Below, piece by piece: positions 33,965-42,619 of a stretch of 64,000 nucleotides of DNA. The notes beneath the pieces are model-generated. The model ran no database searches. It was given only the letters and a program-made list of their open reading frames with translations, and was not told the origin of the DNA. The stretch is from Streptomyces sp. LX-29 (lineage in GTDB: Bacteria > Actinomycetota > Actinomycetes > Streptomycetales > Streptomycetaceae), in contig NZ_CP089746.1 in assembly GCF_029541745.1 (NCBI RefSeq), forward strand, positions 186,001 to 250,000, in the 5' to 3' direction. The position numbers were made by a program, and so were the translations under genes. Within the stretch, counting starts at the first letter, position 1, and each line of letters opens with the position of its first letter.

Positions 33965-34387
33965 GTGAGCACCCCCACCGAGCGTCCGACCGTTCTCTTC
34001 GTCTGCGTCCACAACGCCGGACGCTCCCAGATGGGCGCCGCCTTCCTCACCCACCTCGGCGCCGGTCGCGTCGAGGTCCGCTCCGCCGGCTCCGCCCCCG
34101 CCCAGACGGTCAACCCGGCCGTCGTGGAGGCCATGCGCGAGGTCGGCGTCGACATCTCCGCCGAGGTCCCGAAGGTCCTCACGGTGGAGGCGGTGCGGTC
34201 CTCGGACGTGGTGATCACCATGGGCTGCGGAGACGCCTGCCCGTACTTCCCCGGCAAGCGCTATCTGGACTGGAAGCTCGAGGACCCCGCCGGCCAGGGC
34301 GTCGACGCCGTACGCCCCATCCGCGACGAGATCGAGAACCGTGTGCGCGACCTGCTCGCCGACCTGGGAGTCGAGGCCGCGGAGTAA
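33965..34387 (+). CDS. arsC: Arsenate reductase, low-molecular-weight phosphatase type
   Basis: A 140-residue ArsC reducing arsenate to arsenite. The CX5R loop is Cys14 to Arg20 in CVHNAGRS; further redox cysteines are Cys88 and Cys92 in MGCGDACPYFPG. The set of three cysteines fits the thioredoxin-coupled fold class, although actinomycete homologues can use mycothiol and mycoredoxin instead. It follows aqpS by 22 bases with GGAG upstream and ends the operon, before a short hairpin. Confidence 0.92.
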   Translation: MSTPTERPTVLFVCVHNAGRSQMGAAFLTHLGAGRVEVRSAGSAPAQTVNPAVVEAMREVGVDISAEVPKVLTVEAVRSSDVVITMGCGDACPYFPGKRYLDWKLEDPAGQGVDAVRPIRDEIENRVRDLLADLGVEAAE

Positions 34388-34431
34388 CGGCTGACCCCGC
34401 CGCGGGCATCACGAGCGCGGCGCATGAAAGT

Positions 34432-34447
34432 CGGCCCGGCGGGGCCG
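34432..34447 (+). terminator. Short hairpin after arsC
   Basis: A 6-bp GC stem (34432-34437 and 34442-34447) with a 4-base loop followed by TTTC, 45 bases after the arsC stop and between convergent genes. Confidence 0.5.
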
Positions 34448-34474
34448 TTTCACCAAGGAAAGACCGAAGGAAGG

Positions 34475-34849
34475 TCACTCGGCCCACGGAAGCGGGATCT
34501 TGTCCTCACCCCCGGGCATCATCGCCTTGCCGCCGACGACCATGGCGACCAGCGCCTCCGCCGGACCGCCCACGGCCTTCAGCCGTCGCACCGCGCCGGC
34601 GGGCAGGATGACGGCCTGACCGGCCCAGGCCTGCTGTGTCCTGCCGTCCACCTCGACCTCGAACGCCCCCGACAGGGGCATCCACACCTGCTCACGGTCG
34701 ATGACGTGTACCGGCGTGGCCGCGTCCGCGCCGAGTTCGACCCGCCAGGTGCTGAGCTCGGCGCTACCCTGACTGGGGGCCGCCAGGGCGAACATCGCAC
34801 CTGCGGGGGTCCTGGTCGTCCGCTGCTCGCACTCACTGACCACGTACAT
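34475..34849 (-). CDS. Cupin domain protein
   Basis: A 124-residue single-domain cupin (residues 40-110: TPVHVIDREQVWMPLSGAFE, then GQAVILPAGAVRRLKA). The first motif has one His and a Glu/Gln in usual metal-ligand positions, but the second motif lacks the expected His, so it may be a binding protein and not an enzyme. ATG 34849 has AGGAGG upstream. It is divergent from a MarR regulator, with two operator dyads in the 73-base gap overlapping the likely promoters. Confidence 0.82.
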   Translation of the reverse strand: MYVVSECEQRTTRTPAGAMFALAAPSQGSAELSTWRVELGADAATPVHVIDREQVWMPLSGAFEVEVDGRTQQAWAGQAVILPAGAVRRLKAVGGPAEALVAMVVGGKAMMPGGEDKIPLPWAE

Positions 34850-34861
34850 GGCGCCTCCTAT

Positions 34862-34900
34862 GTAAAGGATCTTTACTCGCACTGAGTAAAGTGACTTTAT
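34862..34900. promoter_or_regulatory. Two GTAAAG-N3-CTTTAC dyads (MarR operators)
   Basis: Dyads at 34862-34876 (perfect) and 34886-34900 (one mismatch), 24 bases apart, in the AT-rich gap between the cupin gene and the MarR gene. They would overlap both promoters. Confidence 0.75.
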
Positions 34901-34922
34901 ATGCGTGTGTCAAGATGAACCG

Positions 34923-35396
34923 GTGGAGACCCATGACCCCCTCGAGCGCACCGAACTCACCTTTCTCCTCGGGATGGCCTTCCAACTGGTCCTCTCCGAG
35001 TTCGTGAGCCGTGTCGACGCCGCGGGCTATGCCGACCTGCGGCCCATGCACGGCCTGGTCTTCCAGGTGCTGCACGGTTCCGGCGCGACCAGCAGCGAGC
35101 TGGCCGAGCGGCTCGGGGTCACCAAACAGGCCGCCGGCCAGATCATCGACGACCTGGAGAAGCGGGGCTATGTGGAACGACAGCCCCATCCCGCCGGCGG
35201 TCGTCGCAAGCTCGTCGTCCTGACGGACAAGGCCCTGGCGCACCTCGCCGTGGCCGGACGGATCCTGCACGACCTGGAGACGCAGCTGGCACAACGGCTC
35301 CAGGAAGCCGGACTCCAGTTGCCACGGGGTGAACTCGCGGCCCTCATCCGGACGTTGGCCGGCGACTCGATCCCACCTCTGCGCCCGTTCTGGTGA
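34923..35396 (+). CDS. MarR family transcriptional regulator
   Basis: A 157-residue winged-helix regulator with FQVLHGSGATSSELAERLG, VTKQAAGQIIDDLEKRGYVE as recognition helix and the wing DPxxGGRRKLVVLT-type (HPAGGRRKLVVLT). A GTG at 34923 is used; a GTG at 34905, in the same frame and six codons earlier, is also possible, and neither has a ribosome-binding site. The paired dyads upstream suggest autoregulation and control of the divergent cupin gene. Confidence 0.86.
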   Translation: METHDPLERTELTFLLGMAFQLVLSEFVSRVDAAGYADLRPMHGLVFQVLHGSGATSSELAERLGVTKQAAGQIIDDLEKRGYVERQPHPAGGRRKLVVLTDKALAHLAVAGRILHDLETQLAQRLQEAGLQLPRGELAALIRTLAGDSIPPLRPFW

Positions 35397-35470
35397 AGCG
35401 GAAGGGCGACGCGGCGGTGGAACGGAGTCGCCAGGGGCACACCGAACGGCGCCACGGCGGCCGGCCGTGA

Positions 35471-35578
35471 GCCGTCGTCACCGTCGGCCTGCACCTGTGG
35501 CGCCGCAACGCGCTGCTGAGCATCCTCTGCGGCACGGCCGTCCATGTGGCCCTGGCCAGCACGGTCTTCGCCCCCTGA
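35471..35578 (+). pseudogene. C-terminal remnant of an AzlD-type branched-chain amino acid exporter subunit
   Basis: Only 35 residues remain: VGLHLWRRNALLSILCGTAV and the following helix to a TGA at 35576-35578. The motif GLHLWRRNxLLSIxxGT is the last helix of AzlD. An in-frame stop precedes it at 35468-35470 and no AzlC gene is near. Confidence 0.6.
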
Positions 35579-35635
35579 GGCGCGCCCCGCCGTGCTCTTC
35601 GTTCTCCCCGCGACGTCAGGCGCCGCGGCGAGTCG

Positions 35636-36094
35636 TCATGCGCGGCGGCGCTTCGTCCTCGGGGGCGGTCCGTAGGCCAAGGCGAGAGCATTGCGTACCG
35701 CAACGCGTCCGACCGCCTGGAAGGCTCCTCGATGGGAATCGACCTCGTGGACACGCATGCCGCGCAACACGACCGCTACCGCCGCGGTGGTTTCCTCGCC
35801 CAGCTCCGCCAGCTCTTCGCGGATGCCCGTGACGAGCGCGGTCTGATACTCGGCCAACTCGGTTGCGCTGATGGATCCATGAGTGGTCAGGCGGGCGGCC
35901 ACCTCGAACACGATTCCCTCCTCCCACGGCTCGAAGTCCACGGTGACCTCGGCGAAATCGGAGGGACAGCTCCTCTGACGTGCGTACACAGCGCGGACAC
36001 CCCGAACGGGGTGGGGAGGGAACGTTCCGGCCCCTGAGTCCACGCGACCACGGGCGGCGGTCTGTCCGGCCTCTTCATCGCCGGCCTCATTCAC
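35636..36094 (-). CDS. Stand-alone elongation factor G domain IV-like protein
   Basis: A protein of up to 152 residues. From about residue 46 the sequence follows EF-G domain IV: AEVTVDFEPWEEGIVFEVAA, then YQTALVTGIREEL (compare the AVEKGIREAL helix), VAVVLRGMRVHEVDSHRGAF (compare the HEVDSSEMAF strand-helix) and AVGRVAVRNAL. The GTPase domain and domains II, III and V are missing. In EF-G this domain mimics the tRNA anticodon arm and enters the ribosomal A site. A stand-alone copy might bind the ribosome or be a degenerate remnant. The start is uncertain: GTG 36094 gives the full frame, while GTG 35989 would begin just before the domain. It lies downstream of, and on the same strand as, a TetR gene. 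Confidence 0.6.
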   Translation of the reverse strand: MNEAGDEEAGQTAARGRVDSGAGTFPPHPVRGVRAVYARQRSCPSDFAEVTVDFEPWEEGIVFEVAARLTTHGSISATELAEYQTALVTGIREELAELGEETTAAVAVVLRGMRVHEVDSHRGAFQAVGRVAVRNALALAYGPPPRTKRRRA

Positions 36095-36096
36095 CG

Positions 36097-36176
36097 CCGA
36101 CCCCGTCCGACCTCGGCCGACCCCGTCCGACCTCGTCGACCTCGTTCATCGCCGGCCTCGTTCATCGTTCGGCCTC
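36097..36176. repeat. Short degenerate tandem repeats
   Basis: A 19-base unit containing GACCCCGTCCGACCTCG occurs twice in tandem, followed by two copies of a GTTCATCG-containing unit. The block lies between the TetR stop and the EF-G-like gene. Part of the spread is a mosaic of related pieces with no hairpin potential. Confidence 0.6.
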
Positions 36177-36195
36177 ATGCCGTCTCCGGGCGAGA

Positions 36196-36900
36196 TCACT
36201 TCGAGGACGGACCCCGGGTCTCCGCCGACGTGGCCTGCGCCAGCAGTCCGTCGACGAGGGCGCGGAGTCCCTGGGGGTAGGTGTCCTGCGCGACCACAGC
36301 CGCCCATCGGTGCCCGATGGCCGCCAGCCGTGGCACCTGGGACGGGTCGATGTTGCTGGGGACGGTGCCCACGGGGACGAATCGCCCGTCGTCGGGCCGG
36401 CGCCTGGAGTGGGCGCGGACGAGGATCTCGCCGACGGTGTAGTACCAGACGCTGCGGAAGACGACGATGGCCTGGTCGGGTGTGCATCCGTGGTCCATCG
36501 CTCCGGCCACGATGGTTTCGATCATCCACAGGGCCGACGCGTCGAGGCGGCCCACGAAACCGTCGGTCGTGAGGACCTCCGTGGCCCAGGGCCACGCCCT
36601 GAGGGCGTCGTGCATCGCGGTCGCGGCCGCGACGACGCGGTCCCCTGGCTCACTGGGCAGGTGGGGGCGGTCGAGCCGGGAGACATAGTCGTTGAGCAGG
36701 AGGACCAGCAGCTCCTCCTTGTCCCGTACGTGGTGGTACAGGGTCGTCGCCCCGATGCCGAGCTCGGCGGCCAGCCGACGGATGGTCAGCTTCTCCCATC
36801 CGTCGCGGTCGATGAGCTGGCGGGCCGCCACCAGGATCTGCTCGCGGGAGGTCAGGCGGGGCCGGCCGGTGCGGCGGGGCGAAGAGGCGGAGCGGGACAT
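36196..36900 (-). CDS. TetR family transcriptional regulator
   Basis: A 234-residue regulator with N-terminal HTH (REQILVAARQLIDRDGWEKL, TIRRLAAELGIGATTLYHHV) and a TetR_C_1-like ligand domain (AWPWATEVLTTDGFVG, ALWMIETIVAGAMD). The family includes TetR-type efflux regulators. It faces an operon of two ABC half-transporters across 211 bases that contain a 24-bp palindrome. Start is ATG 36900. Confidence 0.9.
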   Translation of the reverse strand: MSRSASSPRRTGRPRLTSREQILVAARQLIDRDGWEKLTIRRLAAELGIGATTLYHHVRDKEELLVLLLNDYVSRLDRPHLPSEPGDRVVAAATAMHDALRAWPWATEVLTTDGFVGRLDASALWMIETIVAGAMDHGCTPDQAIVVFRSVWYYTVGEILVRAHSRRRPDDGRFVPVGTVPSNIDPSQVPRLAAIGHRWAAVVAQDTYPQGLRALVDGLLAQATSAETRGPSSK

Positions 36901-36986
36901 CGCCCCATCATGCTGCCCCGCCCTCCCCCGCCGCAAAACCGGCCGGGTTCCCACCCCTTGATCGACAGCCGCTGTCCTTCGCTGCT

Positions 36987-37010
36987 ACTTTTGGAACGCG
37001 TTCGAAAAGT
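36987..37010. promoter_or_regulatory. 24-bp palindromic operator between TetR and ABC genes
   Basis: ACTTTTGGAACG and CGTTCGAAAAGT form a palindrome broken at a single position per half. It lies in the divergent promoter region. A looser relative with the CCAAAAAGT half is found at about 40982-41003 in front of the MFS gene. Confidence 0.75.
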
Positions 37011-37111
37011 CCAGGCGCTCCCTCGGCATGTGCGGCGCCGGGACCTGGCCCCCCCTGTCCTGATGGGGCTGGAACGCGTGTTGACGGACGACGGAAGGTC
37101 ACGGGCGGACG

Positions 37112-38929
37112 ATGAAGACGGACCAGACGAAACCCGCCGATCCCATCGGCCTCGGGGCATTACTGCGCCCCGTCCGGCCGCGGCTGGGCACGGCGATCGG
37201 CCTCCAGGTCGTCGCGGCCTTGATCGCCGTGGTGCCGTTCGCCGCGGTGGCCGAACTGGCCGGAGTGCTCCTGGCGGACGGCCCGGTCGACGAGAACCGG
37301 GCATGGACGGTCGCCGCGATCGCGGCGGGCGCGCTGGTGGTGTGGCTGACGCTGACCACACTGGCGGGGGCGCTCGCCCATGCCGCGGACCTGGATTTCC
37401 AGTTGTCGGTGCGACGACGTCTGGTCGACCGGCTCGGCCGGGTGCCGCTGGGGTGGTTCACCGATCGGGGCGCGGGCGGTGTCGGGAAGGCGGTGCAGCA
37501 CGACGTGGACACGATGCACCACCTGGTCGCGCATGCGCTGCTGAACCTCACCACGAGTGTGGTCACTCCACTGACGACGCTGGTCTACCTGTTCTGGGTG
37601 GACTGGCGAATGGCGCTGATCCTGCTGATCCCGATCGCGGTCGGCCTCGCGCTGTTCCTCCGGATGATGCTGACCATGGAGTCGCAGACGGCGGCCTTCG
37701 ACGAGGCGCAGCAGCGCATCGTCGGCAGGGTCGTCGAATTCGTCGAGGGCATCGCGGTGGTGAAGATGTTCGGACAGGCCAGGCGCGCGCACCGACAGTA
37801 CGGGCAGGCCGCCGACGACTTCGCGGAGTTCTTCCTCGCCTGGATCTCGAAGTCCTACCGGGCGAGCGCGGCCTCGGAACTGGCGATGAGCCCGGTCACC
37901 GTGCTGCTCACGGTCCTGACCGGCGGCACGGCGCTGGTGTCCGCCGGTCACCTGCCCGCGGTCGACCTGCTGCCGTTCGCGATCCTCGGACTCGGGCTGG
38001 CCGGACCCATGCAGGCGCTGCACTACTACAGCCACGATGTGGAGAAGGCGAGCGCCGCGGCCAAGCGGGTGGGTGCGCTGCTCGCGGCGCCGGAACTGGT
38101 GGTCCCCGCCGCTCCACGGCAGCCGCGGCTGGACGGCGGCGCCCGGGTGGAGCTGTCGGGTGTGGAGTTCGGCTACGACGCGGACCGGCCGGTGCTGAGC
38201 GACATCGACCTGGTGCTCGAGCCGGGCACCGTGACGGCGCTGGTGGGCACGTCGGGTTCGGGCAAGACGACCCTGGCGAAGCTGCTGCCCCGGTTCTTCG
38301 ACCCGACCGCGGGCACCGTCACGATCGGCGGCGTCGACCTGCGTGACATCGCGCCGGACCGGTTGTACCGGCTGGTGTCGTTTGTGCTCCAGGACGTTCA
38401 ACTGCTGGACGCCAGCGTGCGCGACAACATCCGCCTGGCCCGTCCCGACGCGGACGAGGAGACGGTGCGCCGCGCGGCTCGGGCGGCGGCCGTCGACGAG
38501 CGCGTGGAGGCGCTGCCCCGCGGCTACGACTCCATGGTCGGCCGTGATGTCCGCTTCTCCGGTGGTGAGGCACAACGGTTGTCCATCGCCCGGGCGATTC
38601 TCGCGGACACCCCGATCGTGGTGCTCGACGAGGCGACCGCCCATGCCGATCCCGAATCGGAGGCGCTGATCCAGGACGCGCTCTCCGAGTTGGCGGCCGG
38701 GCGGACCGTGCTCGTCGTCGCGCACCGGCTGGCCTCGGTGGTCGGCGTCGATCGCATCGTGGTGCTCGAACAGGGCCGGATGGTCGAGCAGGGCACCCAC
38801 GAGGAGTTGCTCTCCGCCGGGGGACGGTACGCGCGGATGTGGCGGTTGCAGGAGCGGTCCGGGCTCGGGGACGCGGGCAATCACGGCGCCTACGCCGGAG
38901 CCGGCACGGCGAAGGGGGAAGCACGATGA
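37112..38929 (+). CDS. ABC half-transporter, first of pair
   Basis: A 605-residue protein with an N-terminal six-helix membrane domain (about residues 25-320) and an ATPase domain: Walker A GTSGSGKTTLAKL, Q-loop FVLQDVQLLDASV, signature FSGGEAQRLSIARA and Walker B IVVLDEATAHADPE. The pair resembles IrtAB/YbtPQ-type transporters, which have exporter folds but import siderophores in mycobacteria and Yersinia, and also drug exporters. Substrate is not evident. Overlaps the next gene by four bases (ATGA), so the two form a heterodimer. Probably controlled by the divergent TetR. Confidence 0.9.
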   Translation: MKTDQTKPADPIGLGALLRPVRPRLGTAIGLQVVAALIAVVPFAAVAELAGVLLADGPVDENRAWTVAAIAAGALVVWLTLTTLAGALAHAADLDFQLSVRRRLVDRLGRVPLGWFTDRGAGGVGKAVQHDVDTMHHLVAHALLNLTTSVVTPLTTLVYLFWVDWRMALILLIPIAVGLALFLRMMLTMESQTAAFDEAQQRIVGRVVEFVEGIAVVKMFGQARRAHRQYGQAADDFAEFFLAWISKSYRASAASELAMSPVTVLLTVLTGGTALVSAGHLPAVDLLPFAILGLGLAGPMQALHYYSHDVEKASAAAKRVGALLAAPELVVPAAPRQPRLDGGARVELSGVEFGYDADRPVLSDIDLVLEPGTVTALVGTSGSGKTTLAKLLPRFFDPTAGTVTIGGVDLRDIAPDRLYRLVSFVLQDVQLLDASVRDNIRLARPDADEETVRRAARAAAVDERVEALPRGYDSMVGRDVRFSGGEAQRLSIARAILADTPIVVLDEATAHADPESEALIQDALSELAAGRTVLVVAHRLASVVGVDRIVVLEQGRMVEQGTHEELLSAGGRYARMWRLQERSGLGDAGNHGAYAGAGTAKGEAR

Positions 38930-40665
38930 TCCGTCGACTGTTCACCGCGCTCGGCTCGCAGCACGACCGCGCGCTGCGCCGGTTGCTCGGCTGGTTCACC
39001 GCCGCCGCCTTGCTACAGGGAGTGGCCTTCGTCCTGCTCGTCCCGGTCCTGCGCGAACTGCTCGGCGACGAGCCGGAACGAGCCTGGCCGTGGGTGATCG
39101 CGCTCGCGGCGCTGTGGGCCGGTTACGCGGCGGTGAGCTATCCGGCGACCCTGGCCGGTTACCGGACCGGTGCGAACATGAGCCGCGACCTGCACCACCG
39201 TATCGGCGACAAGGTCGCGCAGCTTCCGCTGTCCTGGTTCACCGCCGATCGCGTCGGCGGACTCGGGCGCCTGGCCGCGCAGCGCGTGGTCGACATCATG
39301 GGGGTGCCGGCGCACCTGCTGCGGCAGTTGGTCGACGCCGTCGTCACCCCGCTGGTCGTGGTGCTGGCGATGTTCCTGTTCGACTGGCGGCTGGCCGTCT
39401 CGATGTCCGTCGCCGCGGTCGCGGTGGCGCTGGTGTACCGGGTGGCCGGCCGTGGCATGCAGGCTGCCGACCGGGACGCGGACCGTATCCACGCCGAGGC
39501 CGCCGGGCGGATCGTGGAGTTCGCCCGCGCCCAGCCGGTTCTGCGGGCCTTCGGCCGTACGGTGGAGGGCCATACCGCACTCGACGACGCGCTGGTCGCG
39601 CAGCACGCGGCCGGCCGCCGGATGCTCCGCGCGGGTATGCCCGGTGTCGTCGGGCTCGGTTTCATCGCACAGACGTCGTTCTTCGTACTGCTGGCTCTGG
39701 GCACCCGTCTCGCGCTCGACGGCTCGCTGGAGACGGCCGAACTGATCGCCCTGCTGGTGCTGGCGGCCCGGTTCGTCGAACCGGTCATGCTCACCGCCGA
39801 ACTCGGTGGCGCGCTCCGTGTCGCCGAGAACGCGTTGACCGAGATCAACGAACTGCTCGCCACCGAGACACTCCCCGAACCGCGGGTGGCGCGGCGGGCG
39901 GACGGCGCCGACGTCGAACTCGACGACGTCCGCTTCGGCTACGACGGTTCAGCGGTGCTGGACGGACTGTCGATGCGGGTGCCGCAGGGTCGGATGACCG
40001 CGCTGGTCGGTCCGTCCGGCGCCGGCAAGACGACCGTGATCAAGCTGATCGCGCGGTTCTTCGACACCGACGCCGGCACGGTCCGGGTCGGCGGTGTGGA
40101 CGTGTCCGAGATGCGGACCGAGGATCTCACGTCGGCCATCTCGGTGGTCTTCCAGGACGTCTACCTCTTCGACGGAACCATTCTCGAGAACGTGCGTCTC
40201 GGCAGGCCCGACGCCACCGACGCGGAGGTGTACGCCGCGGCCCGCACGGCGCGGGTCGACGTCATCGCCGATCGTCTGCCGGGTGGTTGGGACGCTCCGG
40301 TCGGGGAGGGCGGCAGCCGCCTCTCCGGCGGTGAGCGGCAACGCGTCTCGATCGCGCGCGCCTTGCTGAAGGACGCTCCGATCGTGCTGTTCGACGAGGC
40401 GACCGCCGCGCTGGACGCGGAGAACGAGCACGCCCTACAGGAGGCCATGGCGGCCTTGTCGCGGGACCGCACCGTTCTGGTGATCGCGCACCGGCTGCAC
40501 ACCTTGCGCGAGGCCGACCACATCGTGGTCCTCGACCAGGGGCGGGCCGTGGAAGAGGGCACCCACGACGAGTTGCTCGCTCGCGACGGTCGCTACGCCC
40601 GGTACTGGCGGGAGCGCCGCCGCGCCCACGGCTGGCGTCTGACCGGGCCGACGACGGTTCGCTGA
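38926..40665 (+). CDS. ABC half-transporter, second of pair
   Basis: A 579-residue partner of the preceding gene. Membrane domain at about residues 20-310; ATPase domain with Walker A GPSGAGKTTVIKL, signature LSGGERQRVSIARA, Walker B IVLFDEATAALDAE and H-loop VIAHRLHT. Both ATP sites of the heterodimer look intact. ATG 38926 overlaps the preceding stop; longer frames upstream are inside the first gene. Confidence 0.9.
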   Translation: MIRRLFTALGSQHDRALRRLLGWFTAAALLQGVAFVLLVPVLRELLGDEPERAWPWVIALAALWAGYAAVSYPATLAGYRTGANMSRDLHHRIGDKVAQLPLSWFTADRVGGLGRLAAQRVVDIMGVPAHLLRQLVDAVVTPLVVVLAMFLFDWRLAVSMSVAAVAVALVYRVAGRGMQAADRDADRIHAEAAGRIVEFARAQPVLRAFGRTVEGHTALDDALVAQHAAGRRMLRAGMPGVVGLGFIAQTSFFVLLALGTRLALDGSLETAELIALLVLAARFVEPVMLTAELGGALRVAENALTEINELLATETLPEPRVARRADGADVELDDVRFGYDGSAVLDGLSMRVPQGRMTALVGPSGAGKTTVIKLIARFFDTDAGTVRVGGVDVSEMRTEDLTSAISVVFQDVYLFDGTILENVRLGRPDATDAEVYAAARTARVDVIADRLPGGWDAPVGEGGSRLSGGERQRVSIARALLKDAPIVLFDEATAALDAENEHALQEAMAALSRDRTVLVIAHRLHTLREADHIVVLDQGRAVEEGTHDELLARDGRYARYWRERRRAHGWRLTGPTTVR

Positions 40666-41043
40666 CCCGACGACAGATCACTCCGGGCGGTCGGATCCGG
40701 ATCCGGATCCGACGGATTCCCGGACCTTCCTCGCCCCTCGTCGCCGCATGAGGTCCCGCACGGCGTGGACCGCGGCGACGCCCGGGGCGGCGGAAGCCGA
40801 CCGGTGGCGATCGGCGGCGCCACCGGTCGTGCCGCCGCGCACGTGCGCGGGTCATCACACCTGCCCGCCATCCCTCTTCGCGCCGCCCCGCCCTCCTCCC
40901 GTGCCGCGAACAGACGCGAACAGACACGAACAGAAGCTCTTCGACTCTCGCGTTCGACAGAGGCGGGTCTGCGCGGCCCAATTTCAAAACATGTCCAAAA
41001 AGTCGGTCGGCGGCACCACCGCCGAGCAGAGACGGAGTACGCG
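40666..41043. other. Intergenic region before the MFS gene
   Basis: About 380 bases. It has a short (GGATCC)3 run near 40692-40711, an AT-richer patch at 40980-41003 (possible TetR half-site CCAAAAAGT) and no protein-like frame. It probably contains the MFS promoter. Confidence 0.5.
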
Positions 41044-42495
41044 ATGACAGACAGTTCGGTGTCACGGCCAGGGTTCACCCTCGCGGCCGTGGCGGTGGTG
41101 CAGTTCCTGGTCTCGCTGGACCTCTCGGTCGTGAACGTGGGCCTCCCGCAGATCGCCGCCGGCCTCGGCTTCAGCGCGGTGGGCCTGACCTGGGTGATCC
41201 ACGCCTACGCCCTCACCTTCGGGGGGCTGCTCCTCCTCGGCGGCAAGGCCGCCGACCGGTACGGCCGCAAACGCGTGCTGCTGCTCGGGCTCGGTCTGTT
41301 CGGCCTCGCCTCCCTCCTCGGCGGTTTCGCCCAGGAGCCCGGACACCTGGTGGCCGCCCGCGCCGCGCAGGGCGTCGGGGCCGCCGCGCTGGCGCCGGCC
41401 GCACTGGCCCTGCTGGCCGCGACGTTCCCCGCCGGAAAGGCCCGTGTCCGGGCCTTCGGCGTGTGGAGCGCGATGAACGCCGCCGGCGGCGCATTCGGCG
41501 TTCTGATCGGCGGACTGCTCACCGAGTACGCCAGCTGGCGCTGGGTGATGTTCGTGAACGTACCGATGGCCGCCGTCGCGCTGGCCCTGGTCTGGCGGGG
41601 TGTGGTCGCCGGGCCGCCGCCGGCCCGCCGCGGCCGACCCGACGTGGCGGGTGCCGTCCTGGCCACCGCCGGCATGACCCTGCTGGTCTTCGGCATCGTC
41701 CGCACCGACCAGCACGCGTGGACCTCGACGGTCACCGTGACGACCCTGGCGGCCGCCGTCGCGCTGCTGACCGCCTTCGTCCACGTCGAGCGGACCACCG
41801 GCCGCGAACCGCTGGTCCGACTCGGCCTGCTCGCCAACCGCTCGGTCGCCGGCGCCAACGCCTACAACCTGCTGGTCGGTGCCGCCATGGCCTCGGCCTT
41901 CTACTTCATGTCCCTCTACCTGCAACATGTGCTCGGGAACGGGCCGGCGCTGACCGGGGTCCAGTTCCTGCCCTTCGCCCTCGGTGTTGTCGCCGGCTCG
42001 GTGCTGGCCGTCAAACTCGGCTACCGCCTCGCTCCCCGAACCCTGCTGGTCGGTGGCGGACTGCTGACCGCGACGGGCTTCGCCTGGTTCAGCACGATCA
42101 GCCCCGACGGCGCCTTCGCCACCCACGTCCTGGGGCCCTCGATCGTCGCCAGCGTCGGCTTCGGTCTCTGTCTCGGACCGGTCGTCGCCACCGCCACCGC
42201 CGGCGTCGCACCCCAGGAGACCGGTACCGCCTCGGCCCTGCTCAACAGCTCCCGCCAGATCGGCGCCTCCCTCGGGCTCGCCGCCCTGGGCACCGCCGCC
42301 CACCACCGCACCGGCGAGCCGGCCACGCCCGAGACCCTGAACGACGGCTACGCACTCGGCTTTGCCCTCAGCGCCGCACTGCTGGTCTCCGCCGCCCTCG
42401 TCGCCCTCACCGTGCCGCGCCGCACCAGCCCGCCGTCCCAGGCCGAGCAGACCGAGCAGGCCGATGACGCAGACTCGCTCCCGGCGCGGAACTGA
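41044..42495 (+). CDS. DHA2-family MFS drug transporter
   Basis: A 483-residue, 14-helix major-facilitator antiporter. Motifs: SLDLSVVNVGLPQIAAGLG (helix 1), GGKAADRYGRKRVLLLG (loop 2-3 motif A), RAAQGVGAAALAPAAL (motif B), WRWVMFVNVPMAAVAL and GTASALLNSSRQIGASLG. Exports hydrophobic compounds with protons. ATG 41044 has GGAG upstream. It follows the ABC pair after 378 bases on the same strand and may share TetR control. No obvious biosynthetic genes flank it, so the cargo is unknown. Confidence 0.92.
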   Translation: MTDSSVSRPGFTLAAVAVVQFLVSLDLSVVNVGLPQIAAGLGFSAVGLTWVIHAYALTFGGLLLLGGKAADRYGRKRVLLLGLGLFGLASLLGGFAQEPGHLVAARAAQGVGAAALAPAALALLAATFPAGKARVRAFGVWSAMNAAGGAFGVLIGGLLTEYASWRWVMFVNVPMAAVALALVWRGVVAGPPPARRGRPDVAGAVLATAGMTLLVFGIVRTDQHAWTSTVTVTTLAAAVALLTAFVHVERTTGREPLVRLGLLANRSVAGANAYNLLVGAAMASAFYFMSLYLQHVLGNGPALTGVQFLPFALGVVAGSVLAVKLGYRLAPRTLLVGGGLLTATGFAWFSTISPDGAFATHVLGPSIVASVGFGLCLGPVVATATAGVAPQETGTASALLNSSRQIGASLGLAALGTAAHHRTGEPATPETLNDGYALGFALSAALLVSAALVALTVPRRTSPPSQAEQTEQADDADSLPARN

Positions 42496-42619
42496 CCGGC
42501 GGAGGCGGGCGTCCGACGAGGCGTCTCCGACAGCCACCCCGCCCCGTCCGAGCGACAGGCGGCGAGGCGGGGTACAGGATGGACGTCGCAGCCCAGGTAT
42601 CGGACCCCGGGAGCAGGCC

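Noticed and set aside
36097..36176. Repeats as a CRISPR array
   Set aside because: Units are short, adjacent without spacers and degenerate, and no cas genes are near.
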